Assembly (NCBI GenBank): GCA_008828725.1
Contig: MEHQ01001114.1
Coordinates: forward strand, 540,748-604,747
DNA length: 64,000 bases
Direction of reading: 5' to 3'
Origin: Saccharina japonica
Lineage: Eukaryota > Sar > Phaeophyceae > Laminariales > Laminariaceae
This document shows, in pieces, positions 11,484-23,719 of the stretch. Numbering within the stretch: position 1 is the first letter of the stretch; each line of letters opens with the position of its first letter. The notes below the pieces were generated by a model. That model was not told where the DNA came from, did no database searches, and saw nothing but the letters and a program-made list of their open reading frames with translations. Position numbers and translations under genes: made by a program.

Positions 11484-13180
11484 TCGTGTACTCCTACCTG
11501 TGGGCTCTCACCATCCTTTGTGACGGATATATTGTTTTGTCGCGTATGTCACACATACCATGTTGGTGGATGAAGAATCGCACGGTCTCAAGGGGCGTAG
11601 CAAAAAGAGAAAACGACACCACCACTGTAGGAAAAAGTCGAGAATGAAAACAAACCGGATCGCTGTGATCACAGGACGAAATGAGCGAAAACATTTTTTT
11701 TTCGTTTTTTGCTTTTTTTTTAACTTGGTTTTAGAGACCCCCCCTATATTTTTTTCGCTGGTCGGGGGGGGGGGGGGTAATTAAACAAAAACTTGACTCA
11801 TTGTTTTCTGGGATCACGACGGTCTGGTTTCTTCCCTCCAATATAGGGGGTATCTGGGATTCAGATCCGCGCATACACTCGGGTCCCTGCCAAACCGGTC
11901 ACACTTTTTCCTTTTCTCCTACCGCATGTAGCATCCACATGCCTTGTTTTAGTCACCACCTATCTCCCTGTCTCTATCAAACGAAGAATGCACGCATCCG
12001 CCGAAAGCACCAATAACCCCAAAGACAACGAACCCCTCGTAAGGCGCACATGCCATTGCCTCGATGCCTGCGTTGAGCCATGCAATCTCCCGTTCAGCCT
12101 GACTGTCTTCCAAAACACCTACCACAACCCCGAGGCCAATAGCGTGTATACATTTGCCACCCGGCCAGATGTTCGTACAAGGCTACTCAATATCAAAACG
12201 GCACAAGTCGAAATTCCCCTCGCACGTCATCGCTGCCGACTACTGCACACTCACAAAACAAGAAGGATCAGACGCGTAGCAGTGTGGAAAATCCGACGGC
12301 TTGACGTGCAGCCGCTGGCCGCTCAGGGTGATGTTGACGTTCTCGCTAGTGGCGAAAAACACGTCCAAAATACGCGCTACCCCCCCCCCCCCCCCGGCGA
12401 ATAGCGCCCCCTTGCAAACTACAAACCCCCATCCAGAGAGACAACCGCCCGCGCCCTGCATCAAGCGGTGGCTCAATGTGGCGACCGGTGGAGACGGCTC
12501 CGTGTCCGTATGCGGCCGCGGCAAAATCGTCGGCAAGAGGCTTCCGCTATAGCTGCTCACCACATGAAACAGACGCATGAATGCGCGCGCACAAAAACAA
12601 CACATTTATTCAAAACTTGATGATTGGCCTCTCCGCCAAGAGGCATTGCAGAAGAAAGCAACATACAACATGCCTACAGGAGAAAGATACATGGAGTGCT
12701 ATATCTACTAGATTTGTTAAAAAATAGTTTAGGTTTACGCTCACCAAAGATTAGTTGTACCGCCACTTCTGCGAGCTCGGTGCTTGCCGCTGGCTGCCAG
12801 GCAACGATATGCACATCAGGTGCAAGACCGTTGCTGGATCTCAATTTGCCTAGATCATACTAGAAATACAAGGTGCCCCTCGTGATGTAAGCCACCCACT
12901 GAAATACGCACCATATACTCGTACGTGTCGAGCCAACGGACACACGCATGCGGAATATTCAACAAAACCCTTCGACGTAATTAACCCCATGCGCCGAACC
13001 CTCATTTGCTCAACGTGTTGAACTCTCTTCGTGTCCAGCAAGCTTAACCGTGACGGAAAACACACAACCGCACCCGTCCCGGGTCCTTCATACTTGTCAT
13101 TCCGTTCGGCCTAGGCCATTCAAACTTATCATTTAAAGTGCCGAGGTATCGCCTAAACAATCGCCCCGCTCGTGAAAGAT
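11484..13180. other. No gene recognised; G and C homopolymers
   Basis: No domain or repeat copy was recognised. Two homopolymers stand out: 14 G at 11764-11777, next to T-rich runs, and 16 C at 12380-12395. The frames over this stretch are short and unremarkable. Confidence 0.5.
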
Positions 13181-13336
13181 CTATACATCACCCAATTTTG
13201 ATACAGTAGATAGCCTACAGTTTAATGTGTAACGCACACAGGTGCCCAGTCCAGCAAGGCCTTGAATCGCTTCTGCAGGTGTGTACCCCTGTCCTACTCC
13301 AAGGGGTTCGTTCAGTACCACAGCGTAGAGAGGCTG

Positions 13337-14560
13337 ATAGCACAGCAGGCCAGCACCAAAGAAACCGCAGGCAAGAAGTCGTACGGCCGAGATTCGTCCA
13401 TCCTGCAGGAGAGCGCAACAACGACAGCAGTAGTGTAAGTCCTTAGCTGGGAACGTGTGACGGAATGTCATATCATATAATGGATTCGACAGCAGTATAG
13501 CTGCTGGCTTGCCTGCTCCCCGCACAATGTTTACAATACATCCGACGCTGCTTGGAGTACTTGATATCGAGCAATGGCGCGAAACATTAGCGAAAACATT
13601 CCGCTAACCTCGGCACCCCCAGCGCCTGGCGCATACTACGACAGACGGATCCCGTTTTGGGTAAAACGGCTTCTGAATGATTAGACCCCTTAGCCCAAAC
13701 TCGCCGGACTTCTATTCTTGTGTTGCGATATGTTTGAGTGTATACTTAGGCCATGGGGTTGTCCATCGGGTAGCATATATATAATAAATACATATATAAA
13801 TATATTTAAAATAAATATAAATATATATAAATATATATAAATATCTCCATAATCAATGTTGAGGGGAGGAATAGAGCTCCTCAAGTGAAGTTCCTGATAA
13901 GAATCGTGTCCGAAAGACAATACAAGGGTTTCCACGACACGCGTGCAGCATGATAATCCTCTTAATCGGGCACGGAGATCGTAGGCGCGTGATGTGCCGC
14001 CTTGGACGTGTCTTAAAGCGGCGGAACATAGTTCCTGAGAAGGCTGTCGGGCACCTTGAGTCAGCTGGCTTCATGTGTTATACAATCAGGAGCATGGCAT
14101 ACAATTCATCTTGACAAATAGGCCGGTATCAACGCTAGCGTAATCGGTTCAAGGGCATGGCAGCACTACGCTCCCGGAACTACACAAGACGACGATGATG
14201 ATGTCGCAGTGACATACGGTATGGTCTCGGATCGCATAAAACAAGAAACCTGCGCGCGCGGGATACCACCCTCTTACCTCAACCCTGCGCCCCCAATGAC
14301 GAGCGCTATCGTCACCGCGTTCCAGGCGAGCAAAATCCGCACCGATGAGGTATACGACCGGGAGGAACTCCTGGAAAAGCAGTGGCCACGGCGAGCGTTT
14401 TCATGGGTGACACACATGGGTTCGCGGTAGTAAAGCCTACTTTAGGTATTGCAATCCAGGTATTAGCGACCAATCCAACGACGAGGGCGATGTTGCCAAG
14501 CGTGCACTGTAGTAAGAGCATACCGCGGCATGAATATCGGCATACGGCAACTCCTGGCAT
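13337..14560 (-). other. Candidate C-terminal exons of the cellulose synthase
   Basis: Two hydrophobic minus-strand stretches lie where the last membrane segments of the cellulose synthase should be. At about 14430-14550, after a CCAG acceptor, the frame gives LLLQCTLGNIALVVG and ends before a GTAGGC donor-like site. At about 13337-13430, after CTCTCCTGCAG, one frame gives RPYDFLPAVSLVLACC and stops shortly after. The reading phase from the last sure exon (ending at 15135) fits the first candidate only if a different donor is used at the WVPSG motif. The phase between the two candidates is unresolved. Treat both as suggestions. Confidence 0.3.
13630..13945 (-). mobile_element. MITE relic, GCTACG-TIR family, with AT-rich insertion
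   Basis: The right-to-left order of family blocks is recognisable: TACTACGACAGACGG near 13633, GAATGATTAGACCCCTTAGCC at 13673, and ATAGAGCTCCTCAAGTGAAG at 13871. An AT-rich microsatellite (ATATATAA-type, about 13774-13850) interrupts it. The far terminal repeat is not recognisable. Confidence 0.5.
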
Positions 14561-14599
14561 TGCAATGTAATGGCACCCCCTACCCCAAAGGTTTGGTGG

Positions 14600-14872
14600 A
14601 GTCGTGCCAAGATTGAGGTAGGTATACCTTATTTTGGCTGAAACGATCTCTGGACGATCGGGCTCGATACCCCGAAATCATTGGACTTTCATTCACTCTT
14701 GTTTTGCAATCAATGTGTTTCGTCGTGTGTGCGTAGGCCATGATATTGTGCATCGGGTATATAGCACGTTTGTTTTTTTCTACAATCAGTGTGCAGGCTA
14801 CTGCAGGTATAGAGCCCTCAAGCGACCACCCTCTAGAAAAAAACACGGTGAACCTGTACCATAGCATGCGTC
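14600..14872 (-). mobile_element. MITE, GCTACG-TIR family, in cellulose synthase 3' region
   Basis: This is an inverted-orientation copy. It has a GATTGAGGTAGGTATACC end, the block GATCGGGCTCGATACCCCG, the later ATAGAGCCCTCAAGCGACC, and the terminal CCATAGCATGCGTC. It is about 273 bp and lies downstream of the last certain cellulose synthase exon, probably in an intron. It is diverged from the copies at 9-11 kb. Confidence 0.65.
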
Positions 14873-15134
14873 GGAGTGTAGTTAGTCCCTCTCCCGCTCG
14901 ACACCGTTACCGTGTCGATGTGCATGAAGTGGTTGCTAAGCGAGTGTCGCGTGCTTCGTGGCCATTGGACGTGCTGTTGATGTCAGTCATCTGTCGGCAT
15001 CACGGGGTCATTTACTCTGCTGTAGTCTAGAATATTTTACGGCATTCGTCCCGTATAGACAGGAACTAATCAAAATCGTGAGTTGCCATTTTGTTCACGA
15101 AATAACGAAAACAGAACTCAGTACAATACGCTAC

Positions 15135-18100
15135 CTTTGGGATGACCCGGCACCCGATGGCACCCACGCGGCGGATGTCCCACAGAGGTTGTCCTTGATG
15201 GCGAAAAGAGCTGCATAGCTGGAGTTTGAGATACAGAGACAAAGTCAGACGGCAAGAATCAACCGACCAGAAGAGAAAGGGACAGGATCAGCGTCACTAA
15301 AATTTCAAACATAAGCACGGAAACATCTTCGCATATTCTTCCTGGGTCAAAGTCGGTACCTCATAGTGTACTAGATATCGGCACAAAGCGCAAAGAGCAA
15401 AGATGGGGCAACAGGACTGTACCACAGCTGTTGTGTACAGTATAGATACGTCATTGGCATAACTGCATCATGAGAAAGCCAGATGCAGGGGAACTTGCAC
15501 AGTAGTCCGTTCTTTCCAACAATACGTTTGACTCTTGACCGCTTTTGGTGCAAGGTACATACGCCAATATACCAGCATGGCACCTAAACGCATAATGGAG
15601 TGGACAAACCACCCGCGGCCAGATCACGCCACCATTGAAAATCACGCCAACCACAAACGGAGAATCGTAGGCCGGACCGCGGGTGTCGACAGTGGAAGGT
15701 GTTTGGGCCCACCTATGGTTAACCTACTGGTATATCGGAGATTCGACTATTTGGGATCTGGCCGGGTCCTGCAGATGGCTTATTGTTAATCTCGGGGGTT
15801 TAGGTCTGGGTTAAGTTTCGGTTGCCTAGAGGGAACTGGATTGAATGTGTTGGTCAAAAGTGTTGAAGATCGACGGGATCAAGAACTGCCAGAACAGAGT
15901 AGCTACGTCACACCGTTGGAATATCGTTCGCATGCGTTTTACATCATGGTTCGACAATACCTCCACACCATGGCAAACACAATCGTGGTACCCGGGTTGC
16001 GCTTTCCCCTATCTCGAGGCCAAGGTTCTGCCTACTGCGGGTATAGAGCCCGTGAATGAGGAGACTAGAAACTTGCATGCGCTCCCGTACCATGCATGTA
16101 TCGGTGCGTCGGGTTTACCACCGTGAACTCGTGGTTTCGATCACGGGTCGTGGACAGTACCGCAACTAGGGGGTTGATGTGGTCCTACTGGCCCTATGTC
16201 ATTATGGTCTCACGGAATTGCATGAAGTTTCGTTCCAGGGTCGTGGACAGTACTGCAACTAGGGAGTTGAGGTTTCCCTGCTGGCCCTATGGTACTGCAG
16301 AATCGTGGACAGTACTCCAACTAAGGAGTTGTTGATGTTTTCCTGCTGGCCTTACGGCATTATCGTCTCACGGCCTGTCATGAACTACGCATACATACCG
16401 GCTTCGCCGCTCTACCGCTACATTCTCACCATTGTATGACAATGACGCGATACCAGGAAATCGACCTCCACACTCGCTGTGCAAACGATGTGCACCCGAA
16501 GGACCTACACCAACACGGCATAACGAAGATCGTGAAAATTAAGAAGGGGACGGCGAGCCCTGCTTGGTACCAGAGTACTCCATTCGGCGCCACCCAGATC
16601 AGGATCAGCACCGGCAACGGGGCCAAGAAGGGAGACTGACGCGAACAACAAGATCACGAACGTGTGAGGGCGCGAGGGCACGAGGAAAGCGAGCAACATT
16701 AAAAAAAATGTTTGGATATGATTTTTGTCTCGCCAGGCCGGGAAGTCGAGGTTGGTGTAAAGTGCGAAATCTCCGTCATCATATATACCTCACCAAGATT
16801 CACGGTATCGAACGCCGTTGTCAGCTCAGAAACAAGTGACATACCTGGTCAACACGCAAATGTCAACAAACAACTGTTTACTGCTGTGTATGTATCTGGC
16901 TATCATGGACATCGGGGGCGGGAAGGGGTACAACTGTATTTGTGAATACCGCAGTTTCGCGATCGGTAGCCTCACGCCTTGGACCGAGCCCTGTGGTACT
17001 TGGTGTGAAGCACCATAGACTTTCTAGTGTCTCCGGGCGCTATATCGATACCACGATATTATGGATTGCGCCTGGTGAGGTCACACTCCTCGAGGCCAAA
17101 GGGGTCCCGCACGTAGATGTGTTCGCCGAAAACACGAGCGCCGTAAGCCTTAGGGGAAAACCAAGGTCCACCATCCAAACATTCTGGTAGGCATATCAAT
17201 GTTGCTTCCAGAAGATACCGGCTTGTACGTGAGAGCCGTTTAAATAGTGTTGATACAGGTATACTATCTATCTTCGAATCGTAAGTTTAGTTTTAATTGG
17301 GCCATATCGTCCCAGTTACAAATGTGAAGGAGGAGGAACAAGAGGGCGCACGTATTAAACGAAACACGCATGTACGCATTGTTAAATACCATCTTGCAGT
17401 GGAGCATCGACATCATCTGTTTGCACTATCAATACACGATCCTCGCACCCAAGCTACAGAAGCACTGCGACCAACCGATACCAGACACTATGCACCCACG
17501 GCACGTAGTCCATACATTTGTTGTTATAACCATGGCAGCGAAGAGGTAAATCAAGCCAATAAATCATTCGGCTTGATTGAAAGGCGGACACGCATTCCCC
17601 AAGCTAAACCGCACGACCGCACCACCACTACTAATGCACGACAGCCAATTATGCACCCAATATATGTGCTTCGATGTGTTTGTATGTTCACCATAGCAGC
17701 GAAGAAGTAGGCCACCATGCCGACAAAGAAAATGGTCTTCTGAATAACGGAGATCTCCGCCGTCCAGAATTCCCGTCGCAAGACGAGCGCCAGGCTCCCC
17801 GCGCACCAGCGATACTGCTGCATGAAATATCCTCGCGGCTCGTCAGGGCATAAACCGATCGCGAGGCAAAGCGGCAGGTAAACCACCTGCGAAACACGTA
17901 CGAGAGTGGTGGGGGGCAGGTCGGCTGACAGCAGATGCAATGTGTTAAGGATGGCCTGCCGGTTCACTTCGTCGACGATTCAGCCTCTAGGATACAAGTG
18001 CAGGGCAACCGTACTGACGCAAAGCAACCACACCAACACACGGACAGGTGGTGGCATAAAGGTATACCTGGTACCCCTTTACGTATAGCGCAAACGGAGT

Positions 18101-21100
18101 CGAGCACCAAACCTCTACAAGTTCGTTTAGTTCCACCTACCCCGGGGAACAACAAGCGACAGCCCCCTTAGAAAAACAAAAATACATCCTGGCAGCATCA
18201 AACACCGGTTTCTTGCGAAAAGACTGAGCAGAGTGAGCTGTTTTTTCCGGCGGTTTCCAGTTGCGACTGACGCATCCATCGTCTACGCGGCTGATACGCC
18301 TACAACAGCAGTACGCTACCTTGAAACCCGCTTCGGTGATCTTGCATCCGGTGTGTATGTCCTCTGAATGCTCGACGGCGACGACACCGCCGAACGGTTC
18401 CACGGCTGCACGTCGATAGACGGCGCAGCTTCCGACGCAAACGGACGCTCCGAACCTGTTCCGGTTCATCTGACGAGGGGGGGGGATTGAAAACGTAATC
18501 TGTTGTTATGTGGGCAAGTGGTCGTTTTTAATTGCCGATGGCAAGTAGAAGGACGCAAACAATTAACCTTGTTTCATCGGTGCGGTCTGGCTCTAAAAGA
18601 GAACTGAGCAGCGTCGGGACGTAACTCATGTCCTTTAAGTTCGTACGTGGTAAGCTCCTTACGTTCTTACGGGTAAGCTCCCGTAATGATCGACGCCGGA
18701 AAAGTGGCTGCATCGTCACATCACAAACAAGAACACGAGCCATCACACGCGCATTACAGTAATACCACGACAAACATGAGCGGCACATCAGTACCAAGTA
18801 TCATCTTGCAAAACACCAACACAAACAGATCACCGAAAGAGACGTAATAGTAACCCTTCTGTTGTAAGTAGTAAGCACGAGCCATACTTTCTTGTTAACA
18901 CAAAGAAACCAAGAAACGAGACAGCAATATGTAACAAGTAATTATATTTTTTTCCCGTCCAACCCAGTCCTGCCCACACAAAACAACAGGCAGAGAGACC
19001 CGTGTCGCATCATGATGGTGTGCGTACATCCCCCCCCTCGCCATATCACACAAAGCAACCAAGCGAAGGACACAGAAAAACACAAGTATCGTACAGACTA
19101 TAGTTCCGTTGCCCGTGCACGTGACACTCGCCTGCTCCATGCGGTAGAAGAGCTCCTGATACGTTCCGGCCCCCTTCTCGACCCAAGTCTGCTCCTTCCG
19201 CCACCGGAAACATTGAGGGGTTTGCACAATACCGATGAAGGGATCCACGAGGTAGGGGAGAGTCTCTCGTAGAAAATCAGGCCGCGGGCAGAAATCAGCG
19301 TCAAAAATGACGACGGCTTCCCCGGACGTGCGAGCGAAGGCGTATCGGAGGTTTCCCGCTTTCTTCAGCACGGGGCGGTCGTCTCGTCGAATATCTGCCA
19401 GAGCAAGGTGGAACGCGATGCCATAGCTTATACATTAGGCTGTGATGGCGAGACAGTATTCGCGGCGTACGACGGAAGGCACTAAGGTACGGTAACACTT
19501 TTGACCCCCAAATCGTGCGACTGCTACTTTCCTCTAAAGTGCGAAGCTACTGTAATACCCAATACACTTTGCGACGTGGACTGGGGAGTAATGTAGTATA
19601 TTATGAGGCGCGCGATGTCGATCGAATCTACTCCATATTACGCTATGGACACTGACTCGTCATGCGTGTACCACACTTAGGTAGCAAGAAAGGTTAGTCG
19701 GTTCGACGTTACCGACGCTGTGTTGTCGTGTTTCTCCCGCACCATTAGTGAAGGCGAGAAGTCGTTTACGGCCAGACGAACGATATTTGGTCGTGTATGT
19801 GCTGTTCGTAGTGAAGTAGCAAATGACGTACCAGCGACAGACGTCTTCATGACCAGGCAAACGATCGGTGTTCACCCAGCTGCCGTCGCAAGTAGCGGCG
19901 ATGCCAAGGCGATACGTCGCCATGACGAGGTGAACGGGAGCGGCTCGTTATCACTCGTCATGCATACAAATTAAAGTTTAACACATTGGATGTGCAGTTG
20001 CCACGTAAATTAGAGGGTTTAGTAGGGTAACGCTGTGTGTATTCGCGGGAACCCTATACCCTTGCCTTACGGAACCCTCTAGCCTTGCCCTACACGGGCA
20101 TCAAACCTGGTTCTGTTGGCCACAATACCCGCGGAGGGTGCCCCCACAGGCAAAACCCCCAACCATGGTACCCTCCGGAAAAGGGTCAAACTTGTACTCT
20201 ATGTGTCAATCATGTTCGTGGTACGAGGGGGCATCTCTCAGATACCCACGTCACACGTGTGGAGGTACACCACGGATCTACATTATTTGACGTTTTCGTG
20301 GTTTGTGTCGCGACACGTTTCGCGACACGTGCCGCGAAACGTGCCGCGGCACAGGGTTCGGGTTCGGGTTAGGGTTAGGGTTAGCGATACTCGCCGCGAC
20401 ACGTGTCGCGACACTCGCCGCGACACTCGCCGCGACACGTGTCGACAAAAAGTCAAATAATGTACATCCCTCAGGTACACCGTCCGTCGGCGAAACTACT
20501 GCATATTTGGCGAGGCTGCCATGCATTCAGTGTTGTAGTTAATAACCCTTTCCCTTGAACATAGCACACAAAATCCATTCGAGTACATGAGTGTTTACGT
20601 ACATTAGGTTATGATATACAATACAGTACATGCATGATATTATATGTACGGCGGTACTTGCACGGGTATTACCAAACATTTAGCAGGCTTGGCACATCGG
20701 TACGCCGTGTTATATCAATCCTACCAGGTACATTCCCAACCAACCGTCAGTTTGCCGCTCACATTGGAACCCGAAGACGTGAGCGAGGTCCCGAACACTG
20801 TCCTTAGCACCGTCATCCAACACGTAGACCGTAATGGTAGGGTAGTCCAAGGCCGACACGTACTTCCAGGTGTTCGCAAGCAGCTCGATCGGCTCGTTGC
20901 ACACGGGTAGGAACACGTCCACCGTGGGAAGGTAGTTTTGTTCGACGCCATGCTGGACAATCTCGGCGTGCTCGACTAGAGAAAAATCCTTGCCGCTCGA
21001 AGCCACCGCAAGATCTGGGGCACGGGCGCGATCCGCCGTGCGTTAAAGCGGGCGATGAGAGTTAAGTACAGCAATTGCGCACATGAATAATACGGCTGTG

Positions 21101-23649
21101 GAAACGCAGTATAGGCAGTGGTTGTCGTGGTGTTTGGTGGTGATGGTGGTGGCCCTCCTGTAGTGCCTTTCGTGTTGGTTGTGACGATGTTGGTGTGAGC
21201 GCGATACGAGGCACCAAGAGCCACATACAGCAGTGAAATCTGCGTCGGAAAACTACAGTACGCACCACTATGGGCGGAAATATAAGGACCGTTTATTGAA
21301 AAATATGAGTATCAAGTGGTCCTAATGTTTACGCCCAAACCTTGTATAGCGACACGACGTGTAATGTGTACCTGTACGGGTAGGTCCTTCGACCATCAGG
21401 ACATAAGAGTAGGGGAACATGGAGCATATTCAAGCTGACATATGTACGGACATTTAGACAAGCTTCAGCGTTATCCTTGGCGTTTTCTTCTGACAGACTG
21501 GGTAAGCTTCGTGGCGTCACACGCCAAGTATTTTTGACATGCACGGTCATGTAGCGAGAGGCAACATTCCCCCATCCGGATCATGACCACCATCTGAGTC
21601 ATACTCGTGTCACTCGTATTGCTATGCAGATGCTATGCAGAGATTAATCATATACTTGCCGAATCATGTGGAAATAGTTTGAGAAGGATCATATAACAGC
21701 CGATGCTCCTAATTGAGAATTGCCTTTCCGATGAGAATGAAAACCGAAAATATTACTTTTTGAATTGTAAGAGATGTACTTCCCTTACAGTCATTTTTTT
21801 TTCACTGTGAACTATTGTCAGTTGTGACACCCGTCGATGACAAAAAATAAAAACGAAATCGGCATCGGCAGTCTCAAGATATCGAGGACCTCAGAAAATA
21901 TGTATTTAAGGGCGAGGGACCTCGCTCAAAAATGCAAATTCCCTTAAATCCTTGATTTTTCGAGCCTGTCAAGGCCGATTTCAATTGTTTTTCGTGGATC
22001 GATACCTACCATCGAGGAACATATTTTCTAGGTCAAATTTTGATCGTGAGTGAAGTGCAACTCTTAAACAATAACAAAGTACTAAAATCGATTTTCGTTC
22101 TCATCGGAAAGGCAATTCTCAATTAGGAAAATCGGCTGTTATATGGTTTATTGTTGAACGCTCGAAACGTACATATGAGACATTGCTATGCCGTTTGGGC
22201 ATTGCTTAAAATGTGTGGAGTCGCTCTTGACAGCATAAAATAAACAGGCGACATCACACGGCACACATACGTATAGCTAAGCGACGCAGGGTGTATGCGA
22301 TTGTTGCCCTTAGGGTGTACCTGCCAGAAGGCAACATAGCGAACACGGTCGGCAACTGCACCCTTGTTCGTGGGGCACACGCAGGAACTTACAGCAGACG
22401 AAGTAGAGGAACACCATCGAAGATGGCACGCCGACCCAGTACAGAAATGGCGACGCCATGGTGCAAAGCCACAGCCCGGCCTGAATGCTGAGAACGGCAA
22501 CGATGCTCCAGGCCACAATGTAGGGTCTGAATGTCTGAAGGTAGGAAAACTGTGCGTGCGGTTAAAACAGCACAAGACGAAACGGCCAGGGGATCGAGGT
22601 TGGGGTTGGCGTTGACGTTGGGGCTGAGGTTGACGTTGTTATGTGAAATTAAAGAACCTCGCCGCTTATGAGAGCGTGAGAGTGCACAAGTGTCGGCAGT
22701 GTTCACAAACGACCTTTTTGTGGTACCGAAATAAACATTGAGTGTCATTCAAATTGCCATGATTGGAGGTCTAACCACCACGGTGGAGGTGTAGCACCGC
22801 ATTGTTCAGAGCCTTCTCATGGTAGGAGGTCCTATGCCCACTGTAACACGCCCTTCCACAGTAACGGGGCCTGCAACTCGACAAACAAACCCATGACCAA
22901 GGCAATATTAAACGAGATACAGTTATAAAAAAAACCTCGATGGGTTTCCAACGCACTACTGGGTAGTTGTGTGAGGATCCCAGGCAGCCCCAAAAACGCT
23001 TGATTTGGTTACTCATGCTACCCGTGTCGCATCAAGCGCCTGAATACACATAAACTCCTGAACAGGGCTCTCGTGCCAAAGCTGTCGAGGTGATGTGGAG
23101 AATGTCCTGCTTAGTTGACTCGCCGGCTGTTATCGTGATTTTTTATCATAACTGTGACTGCCCTCCCAACCCTTAGCTCGTACCAGGTAGTCGATTACCA
23201 TACATCACCTTTTCAGCATCAGATGGGGGGCACGGTAAAACCAACCCGCACGTTGCCTTAGATGGGATGACCGCGACCTCCATAGAGGATGGAGCCACCG
23301 TCGCAGGTTTAGCCACCGGTGTTTTCGCGTCAATAGCCAGCTCGATATCATCGAGCCCACGCGATGAGCTCGAACGCACAGCGGGGCTCATTTGCTGCAC
23401 GTCGATCGGCGGAGTTGACCTTACAGTGGATGCGGGAGACCACTTCTCGGCGAACGATCTTGGACATGGATGGAATACCGACGGCTGGGGAGTAACGATC
23501 CCATTCTCGAGAGACGCCGGCGCTCGTGTGCCTTCGCTGTGGGGACGTGGGAGAGCGTCCGAGGGGGTCGTCGGGGCGGATGAACTCATTTCCATATCGT
23601 CTCCCATTGGCTGATTTATGCCAACCTGCTGCAATTCATCCGGGCGCAT
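15135..23649 (-). CDS. CESA: Cellulose synthase-type GT2, eight joined exons
   Basis: Processive family 2 glycosyltransferase, expected to polymerise beta-1,4-glucan from UDP-glucose at the plasma membrane. Exons on the minus strand: 23209-23649, 22393-22534, 20763-21014, 19132-19394, 18320-18469, 17692-17886, 16430-16635, 15135-15218. Phases agree at every junction, giving about 577 residues before the unresolved C-terminus. Residues 1-147 are Ser/Pro-rich without a known domain. Two membrane segments follow (about 150-195). The catalytic signatures are all present: DVFLPVCNEP 227-236, LDDG 260-263, DAD 310-312, SED 401-403 (the TED position) and QQYRW 439-443. Further membrane segments follow, then AAWVPSG. 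Donors include GTAAGT and GTGAGC; one is GC. The start at 23649 is the first plausible Met; 23718 is an alternative. The last exon or exons are uncertain. Confidence 0.85.
16148..16395. repeat. Irregular tandem repeat in a cellulose synthase intron
   Basis: Three units begin TCGTGGACAGTA at 16148, 16241 and 16303. Each continues with CAACTA, GGAGTTG or GGGTTG, then a CTGGCC block (CTACTGGCC or CTGCTGGCC). Two end with CTCACGG. Unit lengths differ (93, 62 and about 93 bp) because the second lacks the terminal block. The array ends about 35 bp inside the intron from the donor of the exon at 16430. Confidence 0.8.
19129..19132 (-). other. Predicted GC donor splice site (GC-AG intron)
   Basis: The exon must end after CAG at 19132 to join ATGAACCGG at 18469 in phase 0. 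The joined product runs YRMEQMNRNRFGASVCVG, as expected between the DAD and TED motifs. The intron then begins GCGAGT, which fits the known GC-donor pattern (AG before, RAGT after). No GT within a few bases would preserve the frame. The acceptor is CGTCAG with a pyrimidine tract upstream. Confidence 0.65.
20263..20481. mobile_element. MITE-like element with telomere-like core
   Basis: It is flanked by a 9-bp direct repeat AGGTACACC (20263-20271 and 20473-20481), a likely target duplication. The inner ends are inverted: GGATCTACATTATTTGAC on the left and the complement of GGATGTACATTATTTGAC on the right. Inside are many CGCGACAC-type units in both orientations. They surround a G-rich array of GGGTTCGGGTTCGGGTTAGG type at about 20354-20386. 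A 9-bp duplication is typical of Mutator-like elements, but the superfamily is inference. The element sits in the intron between the exons at 20763 and 19394. Confidence 0.7.
21691..22144. mobile_element. 454-bp foldback element in a cellulose synthase intron
   Basis: The terminal inverted repeats are about 58 bp and nearly identical. Both start ATATAACAGCCGAT, share CCTAATTGAGAATTGCC, and run on through TTTCCGATGAGAA. The middle contains a second, weaker inverted pair (AGGACCTCAGAAAATATGT against ACATATTTTCTAGGTC). There is no coding capacity. The element lies wholly in the intron between 22393 and 21014. It was seen only once in this window. Confidence 0.8.
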
Positions 23650-23719
23650 ACACGAATAAGGTACGGCGGCGAGGAAAGTTATGGTCAGAGTTAGGAAATT
23701 TGGATGTTGTTTGGGCACT

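Noticed and set aside
16511..16635. Cellulose synthase exon ending at 16511 (donor GTGTAG after MPCW)
   Set aside because: Reading through to the GTGAGA donor at 16430 gives VIVIQC joined to YAALFAIKD, matching the family and the phase. The shorter exon drops conserved sequence.
20354..20386. Array of TTAGGG-like units as a chromosome end
   Set aside because: It is short, internal, flanked by inverted repeats and a direct duplication, and lies inside an intron.
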